Origin: Phycisphaerae bacterium
GTDB taxonomy: Bacteria > Planctomycetota > Phycisphaerae > UBA1845
Direction: 5' to 3'
Assembly: GCA_016929015.1 (NCBI GenBank)
Contig: JAFGJQ010000219.1
Coordinates: 1-51,914, forward strand
Length of the DNA: 51,914 nt
Both the position numbers and the translations under genes were made by a program. The notes under the pieces are model-generated. The model did not search any database. It was given only the letters and a program-made list of their open reading frames with translations, and was not told the DNA's origin. Below are positions 30,952-40,368 of the stretch, one piece after another. The first letter of the stretch is position 1. Every line of letters begins with the position of its first letter.

Positions 30952-32097
30952 TCACGGCTCGATTTCCTCGAACGCGATGTAGCCGTCCAGACTCAGTCCG
31001 AAATGATAGATGGGGGTCTGCATGTAGCCGGCACGGCCCTCGAAGTAGTACGCGGTGGCGGCATAGGGGCTCATGTCCCAGTCCACCACCGGCTCCAACG
31101 CGATGTCGTTCCCGATCGAGAAGACGAAGCGGAAGGGGTCGATGTTGCCGAAGTAGAACTCCGCGTTCGGGGCGAAGGGCGCCCCCCCGAAGTATTTGTC
31201 GCCCAACGCGTTGAACTCCGCCCCTTCGTCGTAGAGAAACACGTCTGCGGCCGACGTGTCGACGGGAATCCACCCGTATCCCGGGATCAGAATCTCCGAC
31301 CACACGTGCCACTGGTCCTCTCCCACGCTCCACCCGCCGACCGCCATACGGGCCGGGATGCCCAGCGCCCGCAGAATCGAGTTGTACAGGCAACTGTAAC
31401 TGCCGCAGTCGCCGCGGTAGTACGTTACGCCGGCGTGCTCAAGCGAATCTGCCAGAACGTCATCCAGGGTGGCGTCGCGATCCAGAGGGTACGCATACAC
31501 CATGTGATCCAGCACCCACCAATACGCGCACTGCGCGAGAAGATACGGGTTCTCGGCCTGCTCGCAGCCGTCGCGAATTTCCTCGGCGATCGCGCGCACC
31601 GGATCGCTGACCTTGTTGATGCGCTCGCTCCGGGTGTAGAGCACGTATTCCGCCGATTCCGTGTCGTACTGCTCGACCTGGTCCGGATCGATTTGGGTCA
31701 GCACGTTGTTGACCTTCAGCGTGAACTCGCCCCGGACTGTGAGCGTCCGGGCCTCGCTGAACTCCCAGTGCGCAATCGTGTTGCCGAAGTCAGGGTCCGT
31801 GAGCCAGTTTGTCGGTTCCACGTCAAACTGCGCCTCCGACAGTACTTCCTGGGTCATGGTGTCGCGAGGCACGGCCTGCCACAGATGCCAGGGATCGCCC
31901 GCCGGCGCATCACCGCTCGGCTCGATGGTGAACTGGAGCGTCGCCTTCACGGTACGCGTGAACGGCCCCTCGTAGGTCTGGGAATAGTCCGGACCCTCCG
32001 GACCCTGTGTCGAATTTCCCCAGTTTGTCGTGCAGGAGATCGAGGCGAGCCCCCCTGCCAACAACACAACCGCCGCCGCTCCCTTTCCACGCATCAT
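30952..32097 (-). CDS. Transglutaminase-like domain lipoprotein
   Basis: MMRGKGAAAVVLLAGGLASISCTTN; YYRGDCGSYSCLYNSILRALGIPARMAVGG...DQWHVWSEILIPGYGWIPVDTSAAD (Cys-His-Asp triad pattern). Confidence 0.88.
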   Translation of the reverse strand: MMRGKGAAAVVLLAGGLASISCTTNWGNSTQGPEGPDYSQTYEGPFTRTVKATLQFTIEPSGDAPAGDPWHLWQAVPRDTMTQEVLSEAQFDVEPTNWLTDPDFGNTIAHWEFSEARTLTVRGEFTLKVNNVLTQIDPDQVEQYDTESAEYVLYTRSERINKVSDPVRAIAEEIRDGCEQAENPYLLAQCAYWWVLDHMVYAYPLDRDATLDDVLADSLEHAGVTYYRGDCGSYSCLYNSILRALGIPARMAVGGWSVGEDQWHVWSEILIPGYGWIPVDTSAADVFLYDEGAEFNALGDKYFGGAPFAPNAEFYFGNIDPFRFVFSIGNDIALEPVVDWDMSPYAATAYYFEGRAGYMQTPIYHFGLSLDGYIAFEEIEP

Positions 32098-32359
32098 GGT
32101 AGGTCTCCCGGTTTCGCGTCGTTCAGTCCTGACGATGTCGTCGCCATTATAGACACTCCGCAAGTGTCCGTGACAGAGGACCATGTCTTACGCTACTCTG
32201 AGAATGTGCTGGGCGCCATCCCCGTAGGCTTCCGCCTCGGGCATGTTCTGCCCTTGTCCCCTGCCGCTCTGAAAACGCGTTACTTTCATGCAAAATGGCG
32301 AGCGATGCGATCTCGGCGTCCTGGAACGAATGCCGCTGGTGGAGTAGGCTGCACGCGCC

Positions 32360-33631
32360 ATGGACCGTCGAAGCGTGCAGTCGGAGCCCGCCCTTCCCCG
32401 CCAGGCGTTTCATCACCCGCGGCGGCACGCGGCCGTCCGCACGGATGAATACGTCTACTCCCAGCTCATTCCCTACATCGGGAACAAGCGAAAGCTCCTG
32501 CCGCTGATCGCCCGTGGCATCATGCACACCGGGTGCTCGGCCGGAACGTTCGTTGATCTGTTCACCGGCAGCACCGTCGTGGCCCGGCTGGCCAAGACCC
32601 TGGGCCTGCGGGTGGTCGCCAACGACTGGGAACCGTACGCGTACGAAATCGCCCGGGCCACCGTGGCCCTGAACGCCGCGCCGCCGTTTTCCGATCTGGG
32701 CGGGGCCGCGGCCGCGTTCGACACGCTGAACCGGCTCCGTCCCCGCCGCGGCTACGTGGCCAGGCACCTCTGCCCCGCCGATGACGACCATCCGGACCCC
32801 GAACGCGAGCGGATGTTCTTCACCCAGGCCAACGGACGCCGGATGGACGCCATGCGCGAGCAGATCGCCGCGTGGGAAAGCGCCGGCCAACTGCCGGCCG
32901 ACGAACGAGCGTTCCTGCTGGCGGCATTCGTGTACGCGGTGAGCTACGTCAGCAACACCAGCGGCGTTTTCAAGGGGTTTCACTACGGGTGGGGCGGCAA
33001 GACCGGCACGGCCCTCTATCGCATTCTCAGTCGCATCATGCTCAGCCCGCCCGCCACCTGCAACAACGGGCAGGCCAACGTGGCGCTGCGCGAGGACGCC
33101 CAGGCACTCGCCGCCAACCTGCCGGGCATCTGCGGGCACCGGCCCGACATCGTCTACATTGACCCGCCGTACAACCAGCATCCGTACGGCAGCAACTACC
33201 ACGTGCTCAACACGGTGGTGTTGTGGGACAAGCCGCCGCTGAACCCGACCATCCGGGTCAACGGACGCAAGCACAACAAATCAGCCATCCGCACGGACTG
33301 GCGGACCCAGCGACGCTCGCCGTACAACGCCGCGGCTCGGGCGCTGCCCGCGTTTGAGGAGCTCATTACGGCCATCGACGCCCGATGGATTCTCGTTAGT
33401 TACAGCACGGACGGAAATATGCCGCTGGAGGAGCTTCTGGCCGCACTGGCCCGGCGCGGCGACCTGACCGTCTTCACTCAGCGGTACAAACGATACCGCG
33501 TCAGCACACCCCGCATGTCCCCCCGGCCGCACACGGTGGAATTCCTGGCGGTTGTGGACACCGCCGGCCGCCGCTCCACCGGACAGGTCTCCGGATGGCT
33601 GAACACTATCCGGAATGGCGCCTTCGCCTGA
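32360..33631 (+). CDS. D12-class N6-adenine DNA methyltransferase
   Basis: LIPYIGNKRKLLPLIARG; FVDLFTGSTVVARLAKTLGLRVVANDWE; DIVYIDPPYNQHPYGSNYHVLNTVV (DPPY motif). Confidence 0.9.
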   Translation: MDRRSVQSEPALPRQAFHHPRRHAAVRTDEYVYSQLIPYIGNKRKLLPLIARGIMHTGCSAGTFVDLFTGSTVVARLAKTLGLRVVANDWEPYAYEIARATVALNAAPPFSDLGGAAAAFDTLNRLRPRRGYVARHLCPADDDHPDPERERMFFTQANGRRMDAMREQIAAWESAGQLPADERAFLLAAFVYAVSYVSNTSGVFKGFHYGWGGKTGTALYRILSRIMLSPPATCNNGQANVALREDAQALAANLPGICGHRPDIVYIDPPYNQHPYGSNYHVLNTVVLWDKPPLNPTIRVNGRKHNKSAIRTDWRTQRRSPYNAAARALPAFEELITAIDARWILVSYSTDGNMPLEELLAALARRGDLTVFTQRYKRYRVSTPRMSPRPHTVEFLAVVDTAGRRSTGQVSGWLNTIRNGAFA

Positions 33632-33789
33632 AGAAACCGCAATGCCGGCACTCGCCGCCGGCAACGCCCGCGCTGGGGGTTTTCGGGCCAGTCGGCTACA
33701 ATCGGGCCATTCGCGGGGCGTTGGAATTGCCGGGCGGTTCCTCCGGCCATCCGCCCACCGCGGCGCTTCACGGAAACCCGGAGGCCCTC

Positions 33790-35706
33790 ATGGACGCGTT
33801 CACGCTGGAGCGATTTAGACAGTTGCCGCAGAGCCCCGACCGCTTCTTCGTCGGCGGAGTGCTCACCGACGAGGACTTCGGGCATTTGCTGGTTGAAGGC
33901 GAGGCGGGCGCCCGGCTCGCGACGTGGATCGGGCCGCCCGGGGTCTCCACGCCCGCGCCCAGGCTGGTCGGCCCGGGCGATGACATTGCCGAGGTGCTGT
34001 TTGACGCGCTGGTGGATTGGGTCCTCGCGAAGGACGGCCCCGGGTTCCGTCCGGTGGAGGTTCGATTCAGCGATCCGGCCCTGGCCGACGCAATGAGGCC
34101 GCGGCTACTGACGGTTGGCATTCCGTGCGCGGTCGGCGAGATGTTCGACCGTCTGCGTCAGCGACTGGTGAACGAGGTGATTGCGCCGGGAGGGTGGCTG
34201 ACGCCCCATGTTTCCGGTCCGCTGACCGGCCGAAACGTCACCGTGGAACACATGCGTTCCTTCGCCGAGGCCGGACGATTGTACCACGACGCGGCGCCGT
34301 GGAGGCAGCTCACCAACGAAGACCTGATCGAGGTCCGTCATCCCAAGCCGCCCGCCGGGTTTCGTTACGTCTGCGTTCTGGGTGACGGGGAGGACGTGTA
34401 CGGGGCGGCCTTCTTCCGGACGGTCCGGGATTTCGCGGAATCACTCAACGGCGCCGACCTCATGGACGCGCAGGAGCTTACGGCAGGCAAGTGGTGCCTG
34501 ATGTACTGCGAAGCGGACCGGATCACGGAGGATGACGCGGACCTGTGGGCGGAGCATCAGTTGCCGCTATCCGACGCCGGCCGGTATCCGATCGTTTTGA
34601 TGTGCGATCCGACGGGGGACTTCCGCCGGCCGGCCGCACGGCAATTGGAGTTCATCACCGGCCTGCTGCACGCCCTGGCCGCGACCAGCCCGGCTGATCT
34701 GGACGGAGAGGAGTGGACCGCACGCAGCCCGGGCACGGACGGCCCCGTCGAATATCAGTTTCGACTGGTGCCTACGCAGACCCTCAACCGCTGCATTCCG
34801 CCGGGGATCGCGGACCTGCCGGAAAACCTGCGGCGACACCTGGAAAGTGCGATCGCGCACGCCGAGCGAGAAATGGAACGCCGGAAGCCGCGCCCCCCCA
34901 GACAGATGGAACGCACTCTGCAGGGACTCGGAGACAATCCTTTCTTGTCGAACGCGATTACCCCGCTGGAGCAGGCGCAGGATGTCATGTATGAGGCTTG
35001 GGCCGAGCGTGGCCGCCGGCGACGACGCATGGCGGAGAAGGCCCTCGCGATCTGCCCCGATTGCGTCGATGCCTACGTGGCCCTGGCGGAAGCCAAACGA
35101 AACGACGAGGAGGCGGTCGAGCTTTATCGGAAGGGGCTCGATGCGGGCGAACGATCGCTTCTGCAGGACGAGATTGAGCAACTCCAGCCCGGCGATCTCT
35201 GGACGCTCGTTCGCGCTCGATCCTTTCTGCGGGCGCTGGCGGGCCTGGCGCATCGTCTGTGCCGGCTCGGCCAGTACGACGAGGCTGTGAAACACTACCG
35301 CCGCTCCCTCTGGCTCGACGCCGAAGATCATCACGGCGCTCGATACCACCTCGCCGGCTGCCTTCTTCAATTAGGCCGCGATCGGGAGCTGCGGAAGGTG
35401 ATTGACGAATACGGCGACCCGCACGAGGCGTACTGGCTCTACCTGGACGCTCTGATGGTCTATCGAATGGAGGGCGATACGCCCCTCGCACGCAAGCGGC
35501 GTGCCCAGGCCGTTCGCGCCAACCGGCTCGTGGCCGACGTTCTGCTGGATCGACTGGACGATCTGCCCGACCACGTCGGCGGCGAATCGGACGGCGACGG
35601 CAGCGTGTTCTGGCATGAGGCGGACGACATCCTCGAGATGGTGGCCGAGCGCTGGGTGGACACGCCGGGCGCCTTGGACTGGCTCGGCAACCAGAAACCC
35701 CACTAA
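33790..35706 (+). CDS. Large protein with C-terminal TPR/ST7-like region
   Basis: MDAFTLERFRQLPQSPDRFFVGGVLTDEDF...; AEKALAICPDCVDAYVALAEAKRNDEEAVELYRKGLDAGERSLL...LWTLVRARSFLRALAGLAHRLCRLGQYDEAVKHY. Confidence 0.75.
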   Translation: MDAFTLERFRQLPQSPDRFFVGGVLTDEDFGHLLVEGEAGARLATWIGPPGVSTPAPRLVGPGDDIAEVLFDALVDWVLAKDGPGFRPVEVRFSDPALADAMRPRLLTVGIPCAVGEMFDRLRQRLVNEVIAPGGWLTPHVSGPLTGRNVTVEHMRSFAEAGRLYHDAAPWRQLTNEDLIEVRHPKPPAGFRYVCVLGDGEDVYGAAFFRTVRDFAESLNGADLMDAQELTAGKWCLMYCEADRITEDDADLWAEHQLPLSDAGRYPIVLMCDPTGDFRRPAARQLEFITGLLHALAATSPADLDGEEWTARSPGTDGPVEYQFRLVPTQTLNRCIPPGIADLPENLRRHLESAIAHAEREMERRKPRPPRQMERTLQGLGDNPFLSNAITPLEQAQDVMYEAWAERGRRRRRMAEKALAICPDCVDAYVALAEAKRNDEEAVELYRKGLDAGERSLLQDEIEQLQPGDLWTLVRARSFLRALAGLAHRLCRLGQYDEAVKHYRRSLWLDAEDHHGARYHLAGCLLQLGRDRELRKVIDEYGDPHEAYWLYLDALMVYRMEGDTPLARKRRAQAVRANRLVADVLLDRLDDLPDHVGGESDGDGSVFWHEADDILEMVAERWVDTPGALDWLGNQKPH

Positions 35707-35893
35707 TACCCTCTCGCAGCGATCCTGGGCGGGCCGGAGCTTCCTGCCGCTCAAGTCCCACGCTGCGTATCCCGAAACATCCTTGTCCAGGGTGGATGGG
35801 CACTTGGTGCATCCGATAATGCGCCGTCCGGGCTGCATCCCTGTCCCCCGGGGAGCGCGCGGCTTCGGACCGGCGCGGCACAGGAGACATCCC

Positions 35894-36481
35894 ATGCGCA
35901 TTCTGATCGTGGTTCTTGGCGGAATCCTTGTGACCGGCTGCGGCCAATCTTCAAACAACGGAAGTCGCGGCGTTCTCGATCGCCTTGCGGCCCTGCCCGA
36001 CGAAAACGGCAACGGCCTGGCGGACATCCCCGTACCGGACGGCGTCGAGCCCGCCCAAGCCGTCGGCCTCTACCTTGCGAGCGACATCACCCGGCCAGAG
36101 GCGGAGGCACTGGCCCGGGTCGACGTTCCTGCAGCGGTCGGCAACTTGGTGGACATCCGGGCCGACATCGTGGTCGAGCTGGAATACGCCGACGACGTAA
36201 AGGATCGTCTGCGAGGCAGCCGTTCCATCGGCCCGTTCGAAATCGCTGCGGAGGCGGAATGCCCCCTGGCCGTGGACTTTCGCATCGGCCTGGTGGCGGA
36301 ACTGCCCCTTGTGGGCGACCAGCACATTCGCGACATCGGTCCATACCGCTTCGAGCGCGACACGCCGGGCGGGTTTGAATGCGGGTCGGTGATCGCCGTC
36401 GAGACCACCATCAACAGCAACGGCGAGCCGGTTGTGCAGAAGAGTGTTCAGCCTCTGGACACGTTTGTTCCGGGTGAGTAA
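35894..36481 (+). CDS. Lipoprotein of unknown function
   Basis: MRILIVVLGGILVTGCGQSSNNGSRG lipobox; 195 aa. Confidence 0.7.
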   Translation: MRILIVVLGGILVTGCGQSSNNGSRGVLDRLAALPDENGNGLADIPVPDGVEPAQAVGLYLASDITRPEAEALARVDVPAAVGNLVDIRADIVVELEYADDVKDRLRGSRSIGPFEIAAEAECPLAVDFRIGLVAELPLVGDQHIRDIGPYRFERDTPGGFECGSVIAVETTINSNGEPVVQKSVQPLDTFVPGE

Positions 36482-36546
36482 CGCCGGCAATCCCGCACGG
36501 TACGCCTCGCCTGTCCGAACCGGCTTGCACGCCGTATGATGCGGAG

Positions 36547-37089
36547 ATGCTGCAAATCGCCGCACCCCGCTACACAAAGGTGCCGTTTCCTCCCTATTCG
36601 TTCGTCCCGGGGCGGGATCCGCACCCGCACAACAACCCTGCGGGACATCGGTTTGACGCTGCGGCCCTCACCGGCGGCCCGGTCGAGTTGCCGTCGCCCG
36701 CGCGGTGGCGAGAGAGCACGCCCTACCTGCTGGGGTGTGATCTCTACAATCACGCATTCTGGTGGGAGGCGCACGAGGCGTGGGAAACGCTGTGGCGGTT
36801 GACCGACCGATCCGCCGCGCAGGGTCGGTTCTTCAAGACCCTGATTCAGGTGGCAGCCGCGCACCTGAAACTGCACATGGGCAACGCTCCGGCCGCGAAT
36901 GGCTTGATCACGCGGGCGCAGCGCAACGCGCAACACACGCACGCCGCGGCGTCAGTACTGCCATACATGGGCCTGCACCTGGACGAATGGATGCTCGCCG
37001 TACGGCGGTACTATGACAACTTCCTGCAAAACAAGGGCATGGAGCTCCAACACAATCCATCGACCTATCCGTTTCTGCGACTGATCTGA
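36547..37089 (+). CDS. DUF309-like protein
   Basis: LLGCDLYNHAFWWEAHEAWETLWRLTDR...FFKTLIQVAAAHLKLHMGN. Confidence 0.8.
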   Translation: MLQIAAPRYTKVPFPPYSFVPGRDPHPHNNPAGHRFDAAALTGGPVELPSPARWRESTPYLLGCDLYNHAFWWEAHEAWETLWRLTDRSAAQGRFFKTLIQVAAAHLKLHMGNAPAANGLITRAQRNAQHTHAAASVLPYMGLHLDEWMLAVRRYYDNFLQNKGMELQHNPSTYPFLRLI

Positions 37090-37381
37090 TACCAAGCCCG
37101 GTCCACTCACCACGTCACTGACCCGCTCGTCGCGCGAATCGCTCGTCCTGCATTGTGATGTCCTTGGAAATCACAGCACGTGAATCTGTGAAATTACAGC
37201 CGCACTGACAGGCAACGCTTTGCAATGCAACAGGTTACGAGAGTCATGGTACAGCCGGTGAGAACTGCGATGTGGATGCAGGAATATCCTGTGAAGTTCT
37301 CCCTTCTTAACACGGTTCTATGTTGCTGTCGCCAAGCCATTTCCCCCAGATACCGCTCGTTTTCCAATTCCTCTCAAGATT

Positions 37382-37492
37382 ATCAGTACTGGCAGCCGAT
37401 ACTTTATGGATAAGGAATGGTATTATCGGGCGTTGTGCGCCGCCCGTGTCCTGGGTGGCCGGCGACCTGGATGCAATTGTATCAGTACTGAT
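37382..37492. repeat. Two ATCAGTACTG copies upstream of parA-like gene; the second is a perfect 12-bp palindrome
   Basis: ATCAGTACTG at 37382-37391; ATCAGTACTGAT at 37481-37492. Confidence 0.5.
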
Positions 37493-37516
37493 TCCAAACG
37501 CATTGGAGCCCCACCA

Positions 37517-38725
37517 ATGAGAATCCTCGCCATCACGAACCAGAAAGGTGGTTGCGGAAAAACCACCATCGCCATCAACTTGGCCGCCTCCCTCGCGCGC
37601 GAGGGCCGGCGTGTCTTGCTCGCCGACCTGGATCCGCAAGGGCACTGCGCTCTGGGCATGGCCGTTCCGGACGAACAGATCGATCTGAGCATCCTGGATT
37701 GCCTGCTCGGCTCGCTTCGCGGCAACTTGGTTGAGCTTTCGCGAATCACCTGGCAGATCACACCGTCGCTCGACTTGGCGCCCTCACGCTCCGACCTCGC
37801 CACGTTTGAGCCGACGGTGGCGGGCCTGGAAAACGCGGACTGCCTGCTCGCGGACATGCTTGCCGGCGTGGCGGGGATGTACGGCTACATCATCCTGGAC
37901 TGCCCGCCGCACGTGGGGCTGCTCACGCAGAACGCCTTGCGGGCCGCCACCGACGTGATCATTCCGGTGGACACCGGGTACTTCTCGCTGCAAGGTCTCA
38001 CCAAGCAGTTGGATACGATTACCGCGCTCTATCGGGGGCGGCAGATGGCCCCGCGCGTTCGCATTCTGCCGAACCAGTACGACGTGCGAACAAAGCTGGC
38101 CCGCGAAATCCTGGCGGAAATGCGCACGCGGTTCGGCGAGCAGGTCATGACCACAACGATCAACTTCAACACGAAACTCAAAGAGGGCGCGAGCTTCGGC
38201 CAGCCCATCACGGAATACGCTCCGACCAGCATGGGCGCACGAGATTTTCGGAACCTCGCCCGGGAAATCATTGCCCAGGAGGCCGCGGCCGCTGCGGATG
38301 CCGACGTGCTGCTGGCATCCGCCAATCGCCTGGCGGCTGACGCCGAGCGGTTGCTCGCGTCCAGCGCGCCGCTGATCGGCGGTCGCCCGCGCGAAACGCA
38401 GCCGGCGGCCGGCCACCAGGAAATCCAGGCGAAAATCGACCGGGTGTACGGCATCCGGCAGACCAACCAGGGCGTCGAGGTGTGCCTGCACTATCCGGGG
38501 GCGAACCGCGTGGAACTGGCGGGAGACTTCAACAACTGGGATCCGTCGGCCACGCCGCTCCAGCGGACCACGGGCAACGGAGATTTCGAGGCGCTCCTGC
38601 GGTTGGCCCCCGGGCGGTACAGCTACCGCCTTGTCGTGGACGGGCGATGGATGCACGACAAGAGCAACCCGCAGGTCGAGACAAACGAATTCGGAGAGCT
38701 GAACTCGGTGCTGAACGTCTCCTGA
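37517..38725 (+). CDS. ParA-family ATPase with C-terminal AMPK-beta/CBM48-like glycogen-binding domain
   Basis: MRILAITNQKGGCGKTTIAINLAASLA...LLADLDPQGHCALGM...YIILDCPPHVGLLTQNAL; C-term VELAGDFNNWDPSATPL...APGRYSYRLVVDGRWMHDKSNPQVETNEFGELNSVLNV. Confidence 0.92.
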   Translation: MRILAITNQKGGCGKTTIAINLAASLAREGRRVLLADLDPQGHCALGMAVPDEQIDLSILDCLLGSLRGNLVELSRITWQITPSLDLAPSRSDLATFEPTVAGLENADCLLADMLAGVAGMYGYIILDCPPHVGLLTQNALRAATDVIIPVDTGYFSLQGLTKQLDTITALYRGRQMAPRVRILPNQYDVRTKLAREILAEMRTRFGEQVMTTTINFNTKLKEGASFGQPITEYAPTSMGARDFRNLAREIIAQEAAAAADADVLLASANRLAADAERLLASSAPLIGGRPRETQPAAGHQEIQAKIDRVYGIRQTNQGVEVCLHYPGANRVELAGDFNNWDPSATPLQRTTGNGDFEALLRLAPGRYSYRLVVDGRWMHDKSNPQVETNEFGELNSVLNVS

Positions 38726-38752
38726 TCCGCTCGATCGAATCCGACTCCCCGC

Positions 38753-38788
38753 GCGAGCGTCGAGGGCCGTATGCCCTTCGACGCTCGC
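38753..38788. terminator. Bidirectional hairpin between convergent genes
   Basis: GCGAGCGTCGAGGGC-CGTAT-GCCCTTCGACGCTCGC (one-base bulge) between stops at 38725 (+) and 38790 (-). Confidence 0.7.
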
Positions 38789-38789
38789 T

Positions 38790-39911
38790 TTATGACGGGA
38801 CCCAGCGCCGTGCCAATCGAGCGAGGCGGACGGAACGGCTCCGTCGTCGTGGGCCGCCCGCCCCCCAAACCGCCCGACGTGCGATCGCCTCCGACCCCAC
38901 CTCGGCCGCGTCCGTCAGCACGCATCCGTCAACCACCGCGCGGTCCGCCACGCGCACGTGGTTCCAGATGACCGACCGGGTGATCACCGCATCTGACCCA
39001 ACGGTGCAGTCCGATCCGATGATGGCCGGTCCCACGATCAGCGCACCCGCGCTCACACGGGCCCCGCCGCTGACCAGCACCGGACCCAACAGACGCGCAT
39101 CCGGGGCCACATGGGCCGACGCCGCGACAAGCCCATCGCCGGATCGACGAAACCCGAACGCGACGCGCTCCGTCGCGACGAAATCCTGCAGCAGTTGCTG
39201 ATTGGCCCGCAGGTACGAGGCCGTGTCGTACACGGGGATCACACTTCCAGCCGGAACGGGATAGGCGGCCACCCGCTCACCGCGACGGTGCAGACTGGGA
39301 ATCAGCGCTTCCTTCAAATCGTGATAGCCCTGTGAGGACACGCCCTCCAACACTCGCCGAGAGATGACGTACACGCCGGCGGGCGTGCGGGCCGTCCCGT
39401 TTGATGCGGAGTCCGCCGGGCCGCGCAAGGCCACCGTCATGGCCGCACCGCTGTGTTCGTGGGCCGCCAGCATGGCCGCCAGGTCCAGACGCGGAATCAC
39501 GGTTCCGTATGCCAGCACCAGCGTGGACGCCTCGCAGGTGACTGCCGCATCCCGCGCACAGCCCGCCGGGCCGCGCGGAATCCGATCCTCGCTGAACTGG
39601 ATCGAGCATGCCGGCGCGGCGTTCCCGGTGACCGCCGTGCGGAGTGCGTTCGTATCGCCGTTTCCACACACGGTGACGCATGAGATGCCCGCGCCCGTCA
39701 GCCAGTCCAGTGTGTACTGCACGACAGGCCGGGCCATCACAGGCCAGAGGGGGCGGGCCAAAACCCGGTCGAGTGGGTCTTCCGCCCAACTGTGAACGCC
39801 TGCGAGTATGACGCCTCGAACCGCCGGACTACCCGCCGGGCATTTGCAGCGATTTGCTGAGGAACCCAATACACGGAGCCTGCTTGTGTCCCTTGCCCGC
39901 GCCTCCTCCAT
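38790..39911 (-). CDS. NDP-sugar pyrophosphorylase-like protein with beta-helix, degenerate catalytic motif
   Basis: RGVILAGVHSWAEDPLDRVLARPLWPVMARPVVQYTLDWLTGAGI; hexapeptide-like GPVLVSGGARVSAGALIVGPAIIGSDCTVGSDAVITRSVIW. Confidence 0.8.
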   Translation of the reverse strand: MEEARARDTSRLRVLGSSANRCKCPAGSPAVRGVILAGVHSWAEDPLDRVLARPLWPVMARPVVQYTLDWLTGAGISCVTVCGNGDTNALRTAVTGNAAPACSIQFSEDRIPRGPAGCARDAAVTCEASTLVLAYGTVIPRLDLAAMLAAHEHSGAAMTVALRGPADSASNGTARTPAGVYVISRRVLEGVSSQGYHDLKEALIPSLHRRGERVAAYPVPAGSVIPVYDTASYLRANQQLLQDFVATERVAFGFRRSGDGLVAASAHVAPDARLLGPVLVSGGARVSAGALIVGPAIIGSDCTVGSDAVITRSVIWNHVRVADRAVVDGCVLTDAAEVGSEAIARRAVWGAGGPRRRSRSVRLARLARRWVPS

Positions 39912-40368
39912 TCTTCATACTCCTGTCGACCGCCTCCGCGCAACGGAAGACGGCGTGCTTCCCCGGGAGGACCCAATCACTCGCCCCACTCGCGGCGAGC
40001 CCGGCCCTGCAGGGCCCGCTCCGGATCCTCCAGCCCATTGACCCGTCGGCCGCGCCTCCGGACGCGGCACCTCAGGTCTTCGATTTGCTTCCGTTCAACC
40101 GATTCCGAGGTGCAGTGTTCCCCGAGAAATCGTTGCCGCCGCTTCCGCTCGCGCGAACCCGCACGACGCGGAGCGGTGCACAGTATCCGTCTATCCGTTG
40201 GCAAAACGTCAGCCCGAACGCGACCATTCTAGCAGGGCAGAGCCGGGAACTCCAGAGCGCGACCGACAAAAACCGAGCTTCAATCGTACTTTGCGCCCCG
40301 GGTCGAAGACGATCGGGCCGCATCGGCCGCCGTCGGCGTTGGAACGCGGCATGGAGCCGGGTCGCCGA

